This document shows, piece after piece, positions 10,811 through 20,597 of a DNA stretch of 64,000 nt (positions are counted from its first letter, which is position 1; each line of letters opens with the position of its first letter). The position numbers were made by a program, and so were the translations under genes. The notes under the pieces are model-generated. The model was given only the letters and a program-made list of their open reading frames with translations. It was not told the DNA's origin and did no database searches. The stretch is from Favolaschia claudopus (Eukaryota > Basidiomycota > Agaricomycetes > Agaricales > Mycenaceae), in NCBI GenBank assembly GCA_037176885.1, contig JAWWNJ010000053.1, forward strand, positions 1,240,001 through 1,304,000. Direction: 5' to 3'.

Positions 10811-12896
10811 TTTTCTCCGCCTTTCTTTTGGGTGCTCACGCCGCTCTCTCGTCTTCTGCCCCACCTTCGGCTGGTCGACCTCGATGCCTTCTCTTCGGCC
10901 CCTCCCCAGACTTATCAATGTTGATGGTTTCTTGCGCTGGGGGACCCCTGACCGGGGACCATGGACTCCTCCAAACGATGGTAGAATCTTGATGATTGCT
11001 GGGGCTCCAGTGCGTACACAGATCTGTTGGGGCCACAACCGCGTTGGGGGGTTGCTGGGATGGTCGACGTCAATGTCTTCGTCGCCATGTCTGCTCTCAT
11101 TGTGGGAGGAGCGTGCCCATATCGCACCTTCATGCCCTCGTCGTATGTCAACGCCCCCAGATGTGGCTCGGCCTATTCCGCCTCAGGAAAATCCCCCTGC
11201 TGGCGTGTTAGTGAAGCCGGGTGAGCGAGGGGGAGATGCTTCTGGCTCTCCTCGCTCGGACTCGAGCAGGGAAGTCTTGTCTCCCCCATCATCTGCCAAA
11301 ATTGTGGAATCTGACCATGCTCCCACTTTTGAGGGTGCCACCACCACCACTGCTTCCTCAGCACGCCCTAATACAGACCTCCTCTTTCCGCTCACGACTC
11401 CTCATTCAAAGCCAATGCCGCCCTCAAAGCTGCGCCCCGAGGCTTGGGCGCACGCCCTCATTGATTACCCAGATCGGGTGTTCGCTGAGACCCTCGTCTC
11501 TGCCATCCGCCATGGTTTCCTTCTAGGTGTAGATCCTGCACGTATGCCTCCTCCCTCCTCCTCTGCCCCTGCCCCTCTTCCTTCTGCACTTGCATTTCCC
11601 GAGACAGTAGATAAAGACATTGCTCACGAGATTTCTCTGGGGCGTATTGTCGATATCACAGACTCTGCTGTGAAGCCTGTCCTGTCCCCGCTGGGCTCCG
11701 TGCCCAAGAAATATAGTGAGAAGCGTCGTCGTATCCATCATCTCTCGTACCCTCCTGGCTCATCCGTCAACGACGCTATCCCAGCGGAGTTTGGCCATCT
11801 GGTGTATGAGGCTGTCATGGGGGCGATTGAGCGCATCCGGCAGGCTGGCGAACGGTCTTTCCTCTACAAGGCAGACCTTGAGGCGGCCTTTAGGCATATT
11901 CCCATTCACCCTGATCATATACACCTGATGGGCTTTGAGTGGTTAAAGCGTCTATTCCTCGACATCTTCCTGCCCTTTGGGGTTCGTACGGGACCCCGCA
12001 TCTACAATTACTTTGCGGAGGCCCATCACTGGGTCCTCCTCTCTCGGGATGAGGTCATGGCACTTATTCAGCACTACCTAGATGATTGGCTCAATGTCAC
12101 CCCCGCTTCCAGGGGTGTGGAGTATGCTCGTCATGGTCGTGCTGTCTTCCGGGCAGTTGCGGAGGAGCTAGGCTTCTCAATCTCCAGCGACAAGGAGGAG
12201 GGTCCGACCCACTGCCTTGAGTTTCTTGGCATTGAGCTGGACACCATTGCTATGCAGGCTCGTCTGCCCAAAGATAAGCTTGCTCGCCTCCTTGTCTTTC
12301 TGGATGGGTGCCTGTCTCGTCGGACTGCCAGCTACCATGACCTAGAGAAACTCTGTGGCCATCTCGTCTTTGCTCAGTCAGTGATTCCCGTTGGACGATT
12401 CTTCACCCGCCGTATCCGGGACTTTATGCGCCGCCTTTCACTTCTCCCCCGTCACCAGCGCCGCCGTCTCCCTTCCTCCGCTCGACTCGATATTGCGTGG
12501 TGGAACACCTTCCTCCCGTCTTTCAATGGCATTTTCGCCATTGGACCCCCACGTCCCACCATTGAGATCTTCACGGATGCTAGTGGTAAGCTGGGTTTGG
12601 GCGGTTACTGGGGAGGTGGTGACCTTTTCTTCACTGAACCTGTCCCGGTGAAGTATGAACGCCATCCAATCCATTGGAAGGAGATGCGTGCTGTACTACG
12701 GGCAGCGGAGGTCTGGGGTCACTGTTGGGCTGGGTTGGAGGTTATCTTTCGTATTGATAACGAGGCCATCTCTACCTGTCTGCAGTCTGGCTCTATTGAT
12801 CATCCTCCTACCCAAGCGCTTTTCCGCCAGTTCGCTCTCCTTGCCGTTCAGAAGGACTTCACTTTCCCCTTTCGAGGTTCCGGTGGCTCACGCTAG
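10689..12896 (+). CDS. DIRS/Ngaro-type reverse transcriptase-RNase H
   Basis: The frame is open for 735 codons. The first in-frame ATG is at 10884, because the ORF edge at 10689 is a TTG. The first 200 residues are low-complexity and Pro/Ser-rich (possibly a Gag relic). RT follows from about residue 250: LIDYPDRVFAETLVSAIRHG, then SPLGSVPKK, the KADLEAAFRHIPIHP block with the first Asp, PFGVRTGP, and the YLDDWL catalytic box. RNase H is seen as IEIFTDASGKLGLGG, then HPIHWKEMRAV with the Glu, and FRIDNEAI with the Asp. The frame breaks near 12880, but another frame gives the RNase H tail (NPLSRE) inside repeat B1. It copies the element's RNA and degrades the template; there is no integrase, as expected for this order. 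Confidence 0.8.
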   Translation: MARRLRLFETFPCPVPLHDPESCPLLLVFSSRRCYPSFSRVFLRLSFGCSRRSLVFCPTFGWSTSMPSLRPLPRLINVDGFLRWGTPDRGPWTPPNDGRILMIAGAPVRTQICWGHNRVGGLLGWSTSMSSSPCLLSLWEERAHIAPSCPRRMSTPPDVARPIPPQENPPAGVLVKPGERGGDASGSPRSDSSREVLSPPSSAKIVESDHAPTFEGATTTTASSARPNTDLLFPLTTPHSKPMPPSKLRPEAWAHALIDYPDRVFAETLVSAIRHGFLLGVDPARMPPPSSSAPAPLPSALAFPETVDKDIAHEISLGRIVDITDSAVKPVLSPLGSVPKKYSEKRRRIHHLSYPPGSSVNDAIPAEFGHLVYEAVMGAIERIRQAGERSFLYKADLEAAFRHIPIHPDHIHLMGFEWLKRLFLDIFLPFGVRTGPRIYNYFAEAHHWVLLSRDEVMALIQHYLDDWLNVTPASRGVEYARHGRAVFRAVAEELGFSISSDKEEGPTHCLEFLGIELDTIAMQARLPKDKLARLLVFLDGCLSRRTASYHDLEKLCGHLVFAQSVIPVGRFFTRRIRDFMRRLSLLPRHQRRRLPSSARLDIAWWNTFLPSFNGIFAIGPPRPTIEIFTDASGKLGLGGYWGGGDLFFTEPVPVKYERHPIHWKEMRAVLRAAEVWGHCWAGLEVIFRIDNEAISTCLQSGSIDHPPTQALFRQFALLAVQKDFTFPFRGSGGSR

Positions 12897-13142
12897 CAAA
12901 GCTGTATCCCCACTGGCCCCTCCCCAAGTCCGGTACCCGCCCTGCCCGTGTCGCCGTCACTGCCCCCTCTATTGTCATTGTGCGTTCCTAGCACTCCTGC
13001 CTCTCTCCCCCCTCCTCCCCCCCCTCCTCTCCCCTCCCCTCCCCTTGTTGCTGTCCATTCCCCTCAGTTTCTTGTGGAGCCTGTGGCGCTTCACCCTGTC
13101 TTCGCCCGCCTGTGGCTGCTTCATGGTGAGCTGTTGGTTGTG

Positions 13143-13260
13143 GGCTGCCTTGGCTCCCTCGCCTTTGGGCGGAGTGCAGCGAGCTTCGTTTTGAAGTTCA
13201 TGCCCAATATATCAATGGCGTGCTTACAAATCCTCTCTCTCGTGAAGCTCAGGCCAATCC
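13143..13260 (+). repeat. Split direct repeat B1
   Basis: 118 bp from GGGCTGCCTTGGCTCCCTCG to AGGCCAATCC, directly joined to A2. It is repeated as B2 at 13565-13683 with about one difference. In one frame it encodes the end of RNase H. Confidence 0.85.
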
Positions 13261-13479
13261 TGGATGGTCTGGCGGACCAAGGGGATTGGCAAAAGGTGAT
13301 CTCATCAGTCACATGTCTCCTCATTCTCTTCGTCTCGCCCACCTCCGCACATCGCGCTTTTGGCGCGGCGACTCCGTCTCTTTGAGACTTTCCCTTGTCC
13401 AGTCCCCCTCCATGACCCTGAGTCTTGTCCCCTGCTACTAGTCTTCTCCCCCTGTCGCTGTCATCCCTCTTTTCTCGTG
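13261..13479 (+). repeat. Split direct repeat A2
   Basis: Second copy of A, abutting B1 without a gap, as expected at the internal B1-A2 junction used in replication of Ngaro-type elements. Confidence 0.85.
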
Positions 13480-13564
13480 CCCACCCACCCACTCCTAGTT
13501 AGTTTTGCTATTTTCTGCGCACTCACGTAGCTACGATTTTGTTCTGTATCCTGTAGTGATGTAG

Positions 13565-13683
13565 GGGCTGCCTTGGCTCCCTCGCCTTTGGGCGGAGTGC
13601 AGCGAGCTTCGTTTTGAAGTTCATGCCCAATATATCAATGGCTTGCTTACAAATCCTCTCTCTCGTGAAGCTCAGGCCAATCC
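13565..13683 (+). repeat. Split direct repeat B2 (3' end)
   Basis: Second copy of B. Homology stops at CCAATCC, after which the host MITE sequence (CACAGCCAATC) resumes, so this marks the 3' terminus. Confidence 0.85.
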
Positions 13684-13954
13684 CACAGCCAATCTATCCA
13701 TGGTTTCCCCTCCCAAGGTCGGCTTGTTCGAAATTTCCTTATATAGTAATGCATTTAATTTCGCCGCAACTGTATGCTATTGCACATACCACGCACCGAA
13801 GTTATTGGGCTTTCCCTGTGCTGATTTTTTATGTTTGTTCATTTATGTGTCACCCTCATTGAAGGATGATGGATAGCCCAGCAAACTCTGAGTTCTCAAG
13901 TACAAGGTCATGAGATACTAAACCTATTTTTGAGGTACTCACCCTTTTTAGGTA

Positions 13955-16096
13955 GGTAGTTCCCACCCTCGAACAGGCGTAAATTTATCAGTGGAGCATG
14001 TATGTACTCATACTGAGAATAAGTCATGGACGGTGGATTCTTACGCAGATCTCGGGCATCTGAGCACCAATTGGGTCGATTTAGAGTGCTAGATCTATCT
14101 AGAGCAGCCGGCCATTTTGCCATTTTTGGCCATTTTCCGGGATTTTTGACCGATATCTCAGCAACCGCTCCACCTTTTTACACAGTTGAACTTATGAATC
14201 TCAATAGTTTTAGCAAAGTTTTAGCAGCCCTACAATCTGATGTCTCCAGCGTCTACTTGTGGATTTGTTCTGTTGAGTTAAAATTTGCAGATTTTGAGTG
14301 GTCTGATCAAGGGTGATCAAAGATAAGAAAAATGCACATCACCTACAATTTTTTTTTTTTTTCCGGGCCTCGGCTGACCCCCACCCCTGATTGCCAATGC
14401 AGGTGATTGCGAGGCATACAGGTAGAGTCTAGCGGCATACAGATCAAGTATCTGATTTGTTTTCGTCCTCGTCTGTGTTGCAGGTACAATAAATTCTCTC
14501 AGCTTCGGATCCCCCTGCTGGATATGTCGCATTTTACCTTTGAGTGAGGCAGACCAAATTACGAACCATGACTTCCCGAAGCTTGGCAAATAAACTTTCA
14601 AGAAAATCGGGCGCTAGGAATGCTCGGTGTGAGGCAGCTTCGCTAAACACCTCCCAATTGGTCTAACAGTCAGCTATAAGTCCAAGATATAATCAAAGAC
14701 GGTACATTTCAAGGAAATATTGCCCTCACCTTCCACACTAGAGCCTATATCGTGGATGTAGAGTGAAAAAAATATGCCGCACAACATTTCGCATTTCATC
14801 GTCAATCGTCAGCGCAAATACACCATAGGTAAGGTCCATGTTAGCTGTTGTTGCGGAGATCTGAGCGGTTGAAAAGCGACCTGGGTCGCTCGCACAAACT
14901 CCCTATTGTCCTCTCGCTGTGTGGGCATTGAAATTTCGTCTATGGTGGAGGGCGTGACTCCGTGAGAAAACTTTCATGGTGGACATTGTGACGCTAATAA
15001 CTCGTGTGACAGTCACCCTAATTTCTTGATATTGCATAAATGGCTTCCTTTGGAAGAGTAGAAGAGATTGTATGGAGCAGATTTATTCCCCATTGACTTT
15101 CGTGATTTTGACCACAAATTTGGCCATCCTAAAAATTAATCCAAAATGGCGCTGCCGGGGGCAATGTGATGGCCCATTAATACCCAATATGCCCCCAAAA
15201 AGTAGTGATTTGAGTATTGGGTCCAAAACAAACATATAAGAGCTACTGGAGATCTCAAAAGCTCTCCCAAGTTTTACCTCAAGGGTACTTCCCCCCCTTG
15301 AAAACCGCCATTTCCCATCAAAAAGTTCCCACGGTCCAAAATTTCGGAAAACACCCACTCTTGGGTATTTCGAGTTGATCTGGCCAGGTTATAGGTCAAA
15401 ATTCCAAAAATTCCGGTATGACATCTTTCACAAATTGGGCTTCCAAGATCGACAGTTTAATTTGTTTGAAGCAGTGCAGTGTGTTGACCTAGATTGTACT
15501 CGTCATGGCAATGAGTCTTGGACGGTGGGATTTTTGACTGCTCTTGGCCATCTCGGCAGATTTGAGGTGCTAGATGTCAGTAGAGTATTCCACCAACCTC
15601 ATTCCGTCCATCAGTCTGATCAAATAATCTTGATCTATAACCAATCCTCTGTTGCGTCTGATATCAAACACAGCCAAAGTTGTTCGTCCCAAATAGGATG
15701 GGATGCCGGTGAAACCCGAAAAGAGCCATGCGAACCTTGTTGACGGGGAAAATTTGAGTAGAAACAACTGATTTCTAGGTGTATTTGAGCTCTAGGAACC
15801 ATATTCCACCCTTCAAAAAATAATCAATTATTTTTTTTTCTGACCCTCCCCAAGGGGTGGCTAAGACAGACCAACGGTATCCAAAACCTCCCTGTCAAGA
15901 CCCCGGGAGTGCCACCACCACCAGTCGGCAATCAGTCGGTCCGATGGTCCGCCGCCCAAAATGGTAATCAACCCGAGAGGCGGAGAGGAAACAAAGTAGT
16001 ATTGTACGGAGAACAAGCAAGTATGTACTGTAATTATTGCTAGAATGTACAGAGAGATATACAAAGAGAATAGCTACCATTATAGTGAGAAATTAA
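13955..16096. other. No gene recognised; diverged repeats
   Basis: Two diverged copies of one repeat are visible at about 13999-14100 and 15489-15590 (shared words GACGGTGG, TCTCGG and GTGCTAGAT). A T-run of about 14 lies at 14347. An isolated right end of the TTGTGCGA MITE family is at 14851-14903. No coding region is supported. Confidence 0.45.
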
Positions 16097-18037
16097 TTAG
16101 GTTTTTCTTCTAGGTACGACTCGCGCCGTATTAGGTTGAATGTTCGTAGAGTCTTCTAGTGGTCGTTTGCGACCCCGGCGAGGTGCGGGAGCAAGCGTAG
16201 CAGCGACTGGAGCAGCTGAATGATTACCTCCAACACCCAAAGCCGTCAGTTCCTCGCGGGAAATGGCAAGATCAAGCGCGAGTTGTTCGGGAAGGTCGAC
16301 AGGAGTGTGCAACAAGTCGTCCCAGTAGCGCGGATGCTCAGATCTAATGTGAGCAAACATGGAGTATTTCCAAAAGACCTTCGGCGATTTTCTCGGAGGG
16401 ACAGGTATGCACAATGTGCAAAAAATGGGAACGTTTGTGGATGGGGTGTTTGCCGAATATTTCTTCGCGTGGCCGTAACTGAACGAGTGGGCGCGCGGAC
16501 AGTCTGAAGTGAGTTTCGGAGCGGCGCGAGCGTCTGGAAGCCCAGAGAGGTCTGAGGTACACGACCCTCTTCCACAGTACCCGCAAGGATTTTCAGAATG
16601 AACCTAATGACATATGAATTGAACTTATTTCAACAAATAAAGATAGCGCCAACCTGTTCATAGAGGTTTGCCTCGCGAATCCCCTTAATTGACTTGAGAA
16701 TATGCGCCCCTACATGGCCTCTTGCGTCGTCGGGTTTGATCATAATATGGCATTGATGACAAGAGATTTTCTCAGCGTTGAGATTTTTCTCGCCAAGTGT
16801 TCGTGTCACGCCGTCGATAACGAAGGCCTGGGCACCTGTTTAACAGTACTGAGTGTTATTACAGGTAATAGACGATGCTGGATTACCATTGCGATCGGTA
16901 TATGGGAATAGATTTGAGGTGCCGTGTTTTGGAAGAAGCTTGAGGACTGTTTCGGTGCTCAGCGAATTAAACATCGTTGTTACCACGGCGGAGAGATCGT
17001 CGGCGGACACGGCCCAAACATGGGGCATATGCTTCGAGAATAGGGCGTCTCTATCAGGCCCGTGCGCAAGATGTTTGATTTCCTCGATCTCGGCATCGAG
17101 GGGATGAACAAATGCGCCGGGGATTTTGACTGTCAGTGCTTTCCGAGTCCCATCCTCCACTGTAGCTGAATTTCCCCCCTTCAGAGGCTTGAATTTCGCG
17201 TAATTTCCTGTCCATCCTGTCACCAGCGAGTCACAGAGCCCAAGGAGCTGAGCTGTAATCGAGACCGTTGAGTCCATCGATCCAAGTTCTTCGATATCAA
17301 CCTGGCTGACACGCCGCTTATCCTTCTCGAGGACGGTGGCCTTCACTACTGCGGCTGCAACAACATCACCCGCGCGAATCAAAGCCACGGCGATGTCGTG
17401 AACGTTGAACGAGTGCTCGCCCGAAAATTCCTGGTGGTTCAGATTGGGCTTTTTCCCGCCGTCCTTCGTGTAGCATCGGACTCGGAGTAAGCGATCGACC
17501 GAAAGATGCCGAAAATCCGAGTTGAACAGCGAGCTAAGGATGGATGCTTTGTGAAGTCGTTTGGTGGAGCCATCTGGGAGTTTATAATCGAGCCAGTCAT
17601 TGCTCTTGCACGATTCGATGGAGGACTGCGAACCGGACGCAGCAGGAGAATTGTCTGCATCACCGTCATCTTCCTCGGGCTCGGGAAGAAGGTCTTGGAA
17701 GGAAATCCTAGGTACGTCTTCCGGTTCAGCTTGGTCGACGTCCTCCGTTGAATCCTCTTCTTCTTCCTCTCCGGCTCGCCGTCAACGGAAAGAGGAAGGG
17801 TCATTTCAGCAGTCGACGCCGCAAAACGAACCGTGGGAGTTTTAGTTGGTTCAATAATCGAGCGGTCCTTCTCTGTTGAATTTCCGGCGTAAACGCCTCT
17901 AGGACGCAACATGTCAACGCCCTCTTGCGAAAGCACAGTGTCAAAATCGAAGTCGATGCCGTGCCGGAATAGAAAGTCTGAAGCTGCGCAACATCCAGAA
18001 CGCCAAACTGTGGATAAGACGACGTTTTTGACGACAT
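16097..18037 (-). pseudogene. Zinc-finger protein of a basidiomycete-specific family, one frameshift
   Basis: Four exons can be joined. A possible start is the ATG at 18037 (MSSKTSSYPQFGVLD). About 30 codons on, the conserved reading jumps frame near 17950 (to DFDTVLSQEGVDMLRPRG), which needs a 1-base indel rather than an intron. A 63-base intron then leads to an acidic stretch and a globular region (SGEHSFNVHDIAVALIRAGD). Later introns lie at 16886-16836 and 16653-16604, both GT...AG. The last part has C2H2-like clusters: CHQC...H-x3-H, CGYCGRGSC and CTLC...FAHIRSEH, and a basic tail. I know this combination from uncharacterised multi-copy Agaricomycete proteins; the function is unknown, and nucleic-acid binding is only inferred from the fingers. 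An alternative ATG is at 18113. The indel may be a real lesion or a sequence error. Confidence 0.6.
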
Positions 18038-18150
18038 GGTCGCCCGTAAAATATGTTGGGTTGACGTGATCGGCTTCGACTTGGGCAGAAGTTCTCTGTC
18101 TCCAAGACATCATGCTGTGCTCACTTATGTCATATCTTACGTCACCTCTT

Positions 18151-18160
18151 GTATATAAGT
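18151..18160 (-). promoter_or_regulatory. TATA-like box upstream of the zinc-finger gene
   Basis: ACTTATATAC on the minus strand lies 115 bases above the ATG at 18037 and about 40 above the ATG at 18113. Position and sequence suit a TATA box; no other support. Confidence 0.35.
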
Positions 18161-18234
18161 AGTCCGCTGGGGATCTCTGATCCCCAGGTTTGTTATCGAC
18201 TTGGCTCCTGGGCCCTTCTCCCCTTACAGAAATA

Positions 18235-18477
18235 CCGTACAATTACGTTCAATTCGACAGGGGGTGTGACGCGCGACCCCCGAAAACCGATTCGACAACT
18301 CGACAAACGGAAAATTTTGCGTGACCAGGCGCAAAATTCGGAAGAAAAAAATTTCTAAACTGCAAAATCTTCTCTTTTTTTGCAGGATTTGGGCACTTTT
18401 TTGCTCACCGTGACGCTTAAGACGTTCGACAGCGGCCGTCGTGACGCGGGACATCCGAATTGAACGTAATTATACGG
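18235..18477. mobile_element. 243-bp MITE with CCGTAC/TAATTACGTTCAATTCG ends
   Basis: It begins CCGTACAATTACGTTCAATT and ends with the near-inverse. TA flanks both sides (18233-18234 and 18478-18479). It lies just upstream of the zinc-finger gene. A short relative is at 56895-57038 and an isolated end at 8440-8481. Confidence 0.85.
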
Positions 18478-18682
18478 TATTCCCTCCACTGGCACTGGAG
18501 AACAGTTGACGGTGATGCGATGGTTGGGTGGTGAAATTCGTTGGAAGTTCGAGTGTCGATGGCATCAATGTTTGGGAGCCTTTGAAAAGCTGTGCTTCGG
18601 GAGAAAACGGGCATCAATGGGTTGCATCCGATGTGCTGCTTAGCTTATAATATGAGGTAGACCTTGGTAACAGGGTTCCAAT

Positions 18683-18711
18683 AGTGTCGCGGGCACGTGA
18701 TCAATACAGTG
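18683..18711. repeat. AGTGTCGCGGGCACGTG terminus, left
   Basis: This 17-base word has a perfect inverse at 24058-24074 and a longer near-inverse (through GATCAATACA) at 23600-23626. It may mark the ends of an outer element of 5.4 or 4.9 kb that encloses the hAT and Tc1 elements. No target duplication is visible. Confidence 0.5.
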
Positions 18712-18828
18712 GCGGCGCCATCTGATGCCACCCCCCAAAAATGATGGGGCCCCAATCAACTCCGCTTGCATCAAAAGTTCCAGAAATAGGCTGTTCTATT
18801 TTTAGGGGTGGCATCAGATCCCGCCGCA
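18710..18828. mobile_element. About 120-bp inverted-repeat element
   Basis: CAGTGGCGGCGCCATCTGAT and the next 16 bases pair with the right end ATTTTTAGGGGTGGCATCAG...GCCGCAGTG. It is a very small hairpin-like MITE just left of the hAT-like element. Confidence 0.6.
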
Positions 18829-19275
18829 GTGCATATATCCAGTTAGTGTTGCCGGAAGCTGGAGCTAGCTCCAAGCTGAGTTCAACTCCAACTCGACCCC
18901 TTCCCAAAAGCGGCACCTCGAGGTGATGCCAGCTCGCCTCGACTCCACCCTCGTCACCCAAAGCGGACGACGTGACATTTACGGTGGTGTAACTGAGTGA
19001 CATCACACTCCCTCCCCAGTTTCTGTATTGGCCGTTTCTTGGCCGTTTTCGACGTATAAAAAGCAGTTTGAGCTTGAAGAGAGCTCAGGAAAACCTTCCA
19101 CATAAAAATTTGGTCCATTACAGCTATTTTGGAAACGATAGACATTTTCGATTTTCGAGCTGAGTTCGGCAACTCCCGGCAGACCCGTCATATAATTATT
19201 TTTAGCTACAGCTCAGCTCCATCATGACGACGAGCGTGCCCCGCCAATACACAGTATACTCTCCTCACTCTCACC

Positions 19276-20458
19276 ATGATACGACGAGGAAACCGCCGCC
19301 ACATTCCTAAGGAGCAGAAACAGCTCATCACCACAATGTCGGCCCATATGTCTGTCCCAGACATTGCTGCAGCTACCTACATCAGCGAGCGAAACATTTA
19401 CCGCATCATCCGAACGTGGCGGACCACTGGGGACCATGTCCGAATTCCTCTGCAGCTCGGACGACCCCGCATTCTCACATCTTTTGATGTCGCGGTCTGT
19501 GGTCTTCTCAATACCCTTCTTATTTGACCATTTGAAAAGTATCTTGAGGGTCTTGTTGCGAGAACCCCCGACATCTATCTTTTCGAGCTACAGGAATGTT
19601 TGTACGAAGCCACGGGACTCGACGTCGCTAAAACCACCATCCGTGACGCCCTTTTGCGAATGGGTTATGTTCGGGTTCATGTAAATAAAATTGCTGGGAG
19701 TTTCGTGCCGCTGACATGAGTATATCCTTAGATATCTCGAACTGCACTCGAAGCTGAGGAAAACAAACGGCTTGGGTTTCAATGTGAAGTTGGACAACAC
19801 CCACCTCGAAGGCTGGTTTTCCTAGACGAAGCAGCTTGCAATCGACATACAACGCGGCGGCAGATGGCATGGGCCCCCATTGGAATGCGAGCGCGGCGGC
19901 ATGATTTTTTTGTCCGAGGCATCCGGTATGTGTTTCTGCTCTTGCCAGCGCTACGTGCCTGCTGATATGTATAGTTATTCTGTTCTTCCGGCAATTTGCC
20001 TCGATGGCATACTTCACTTCGATGTGTTGACTCGATCCTGGACCGCCGTAGAGTTCCGCAACTATCTCGATATTCTCCTTGACCGCATGAATCCCTTTCC
20101 GCAGGACAACTCCGTTCTCGTCATGGACAACGCAAGTGTTCATCACTTTGATGGGATTCGTGAGATGGTCGAGGGACGGTGCGTAGCATATATCCTATTG
20201 ATTGCCAACTAACTGAATTTGATTTACAGCGGGCGCCGACTCATTTATCTGTCACCATATTCTCCCGACTTCAATCCATGCGAAGAAGGGTTTTCATGCA
20301 TGAAATACTGGATCCGACGCAACCGGGACGATGTTCTCAGCTCGATGGAAGGGCGTGATGGTTGCGACCCCATTGCAACTTTGTGGGAAGCTGCTCATGA
20401 GACGATGACCCCGGAGAACATTGAAGGATGGTTTAGGGATTGCGGATATGTTGTATAG
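19276..20458 (+). CDS. Tc1/mariner DDE transposase, five exons, apparently intact
   Basis: Exons 19276-19494, 19540-19680, 19732-19925, 19975-20178 and 20230-20458 join in frame to 328 codons; all introns are GT...AG, 46 to 51 bases. The N-terminus is a helix-turn-helix (SVPDIAAATYISERNIYRII) followed by a GRP-type motif (LGRPRILTS). The DDE_3 domain shows VFLDEAACNRHTT with the first Asp, VLVMDNASVHH with the second, and LSPYSPDFNPCEEGFSCMK with the Glu. The length is close to the usual 330-350 residues. It binds the element's inverted ends and cuts and joins at TA. No stop or frameshift was found under this exon model, which needs transcript support. Confidence 0.85.
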
Positions 20459-20597
20459 GTTGTTGTATCAGTAGTTGTCAATACAGGAGTAGGACGCAAA
20501 GAAATTATATAAACAATATGACTATACAAATATACAGAAAACTAGTAGCGATACAGTATTTTCAGCAGAGGCGATAACATACACAGCGTGAAATAAA

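Larger units (their letters stand above)
10590..13683 (+). mobile_element. Ngaro/DIRS-type retroelement with split direct repeats, no tyrosine recombinase
   Basis: A 220-bp block (A) occurs at 10590-10810 and again at 13261-13479. A 118-bp block (B) occurs at 13143-13260 and 13565-13683. The order A1 - RT/RNase H ORF - B1 - A2 - B2 is the split-direct-repeat layout of Ngaro/PAT elements. The RT is of the DIRS kind (YLDD box followed by W-L). Those elements insert through a tyrosine recombinase gene lying between RNase H and B1. Here only about 250 low-complexity bases lie there, so the recombinase is missing and this copy depends on another element. A copies are about 95% and B copies about 99% identical by eye. 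Confidence 0.8.
10126..13772. mobile_element. TA-flanked element with about 36-44 bp inverted ends, host of the Ngaro-like element
   Basis: It starts CAGTTGCGGCGAAATTAAAT and ends with the reverse complement; the match continues through GCATTACNATATANGGAA. TA flanks both ends (10124-10125, 13773-13774). Without the inserted retroelement (10590-13683) it is only about 550 bp, so it is itself a MITE-sized element, Tc1/mariner-like by its CAGT start and TA duplication. Confidence 0.85.
10022..13954. mobile_element. CTCGG-family MITE, copy 3, split by a 3.6-kb insertion
   Basis: The left half (10022-10123) matches the intact copy at 29916-30441 base for base over most of its length. The match resumes at 13775 (TGCTATTGCACATA) and runs to about 13954, where it stops without reaching the right end. 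TA precedes it at 10020-10021. The 10126-13772 element lies between the halves. This dates it between the pogo copy and the inner elements. Confidence 0.8.

Noticed and set aside
12948..13385. Pro-rich frame after the Ngaro-type RT, considered as a tyrosine recombinase
   Set aside because: It is a CCT/CCC repeat tract followed by the B1 and A2 repeats; no R-H-x-x-R-Y pattern is visible.
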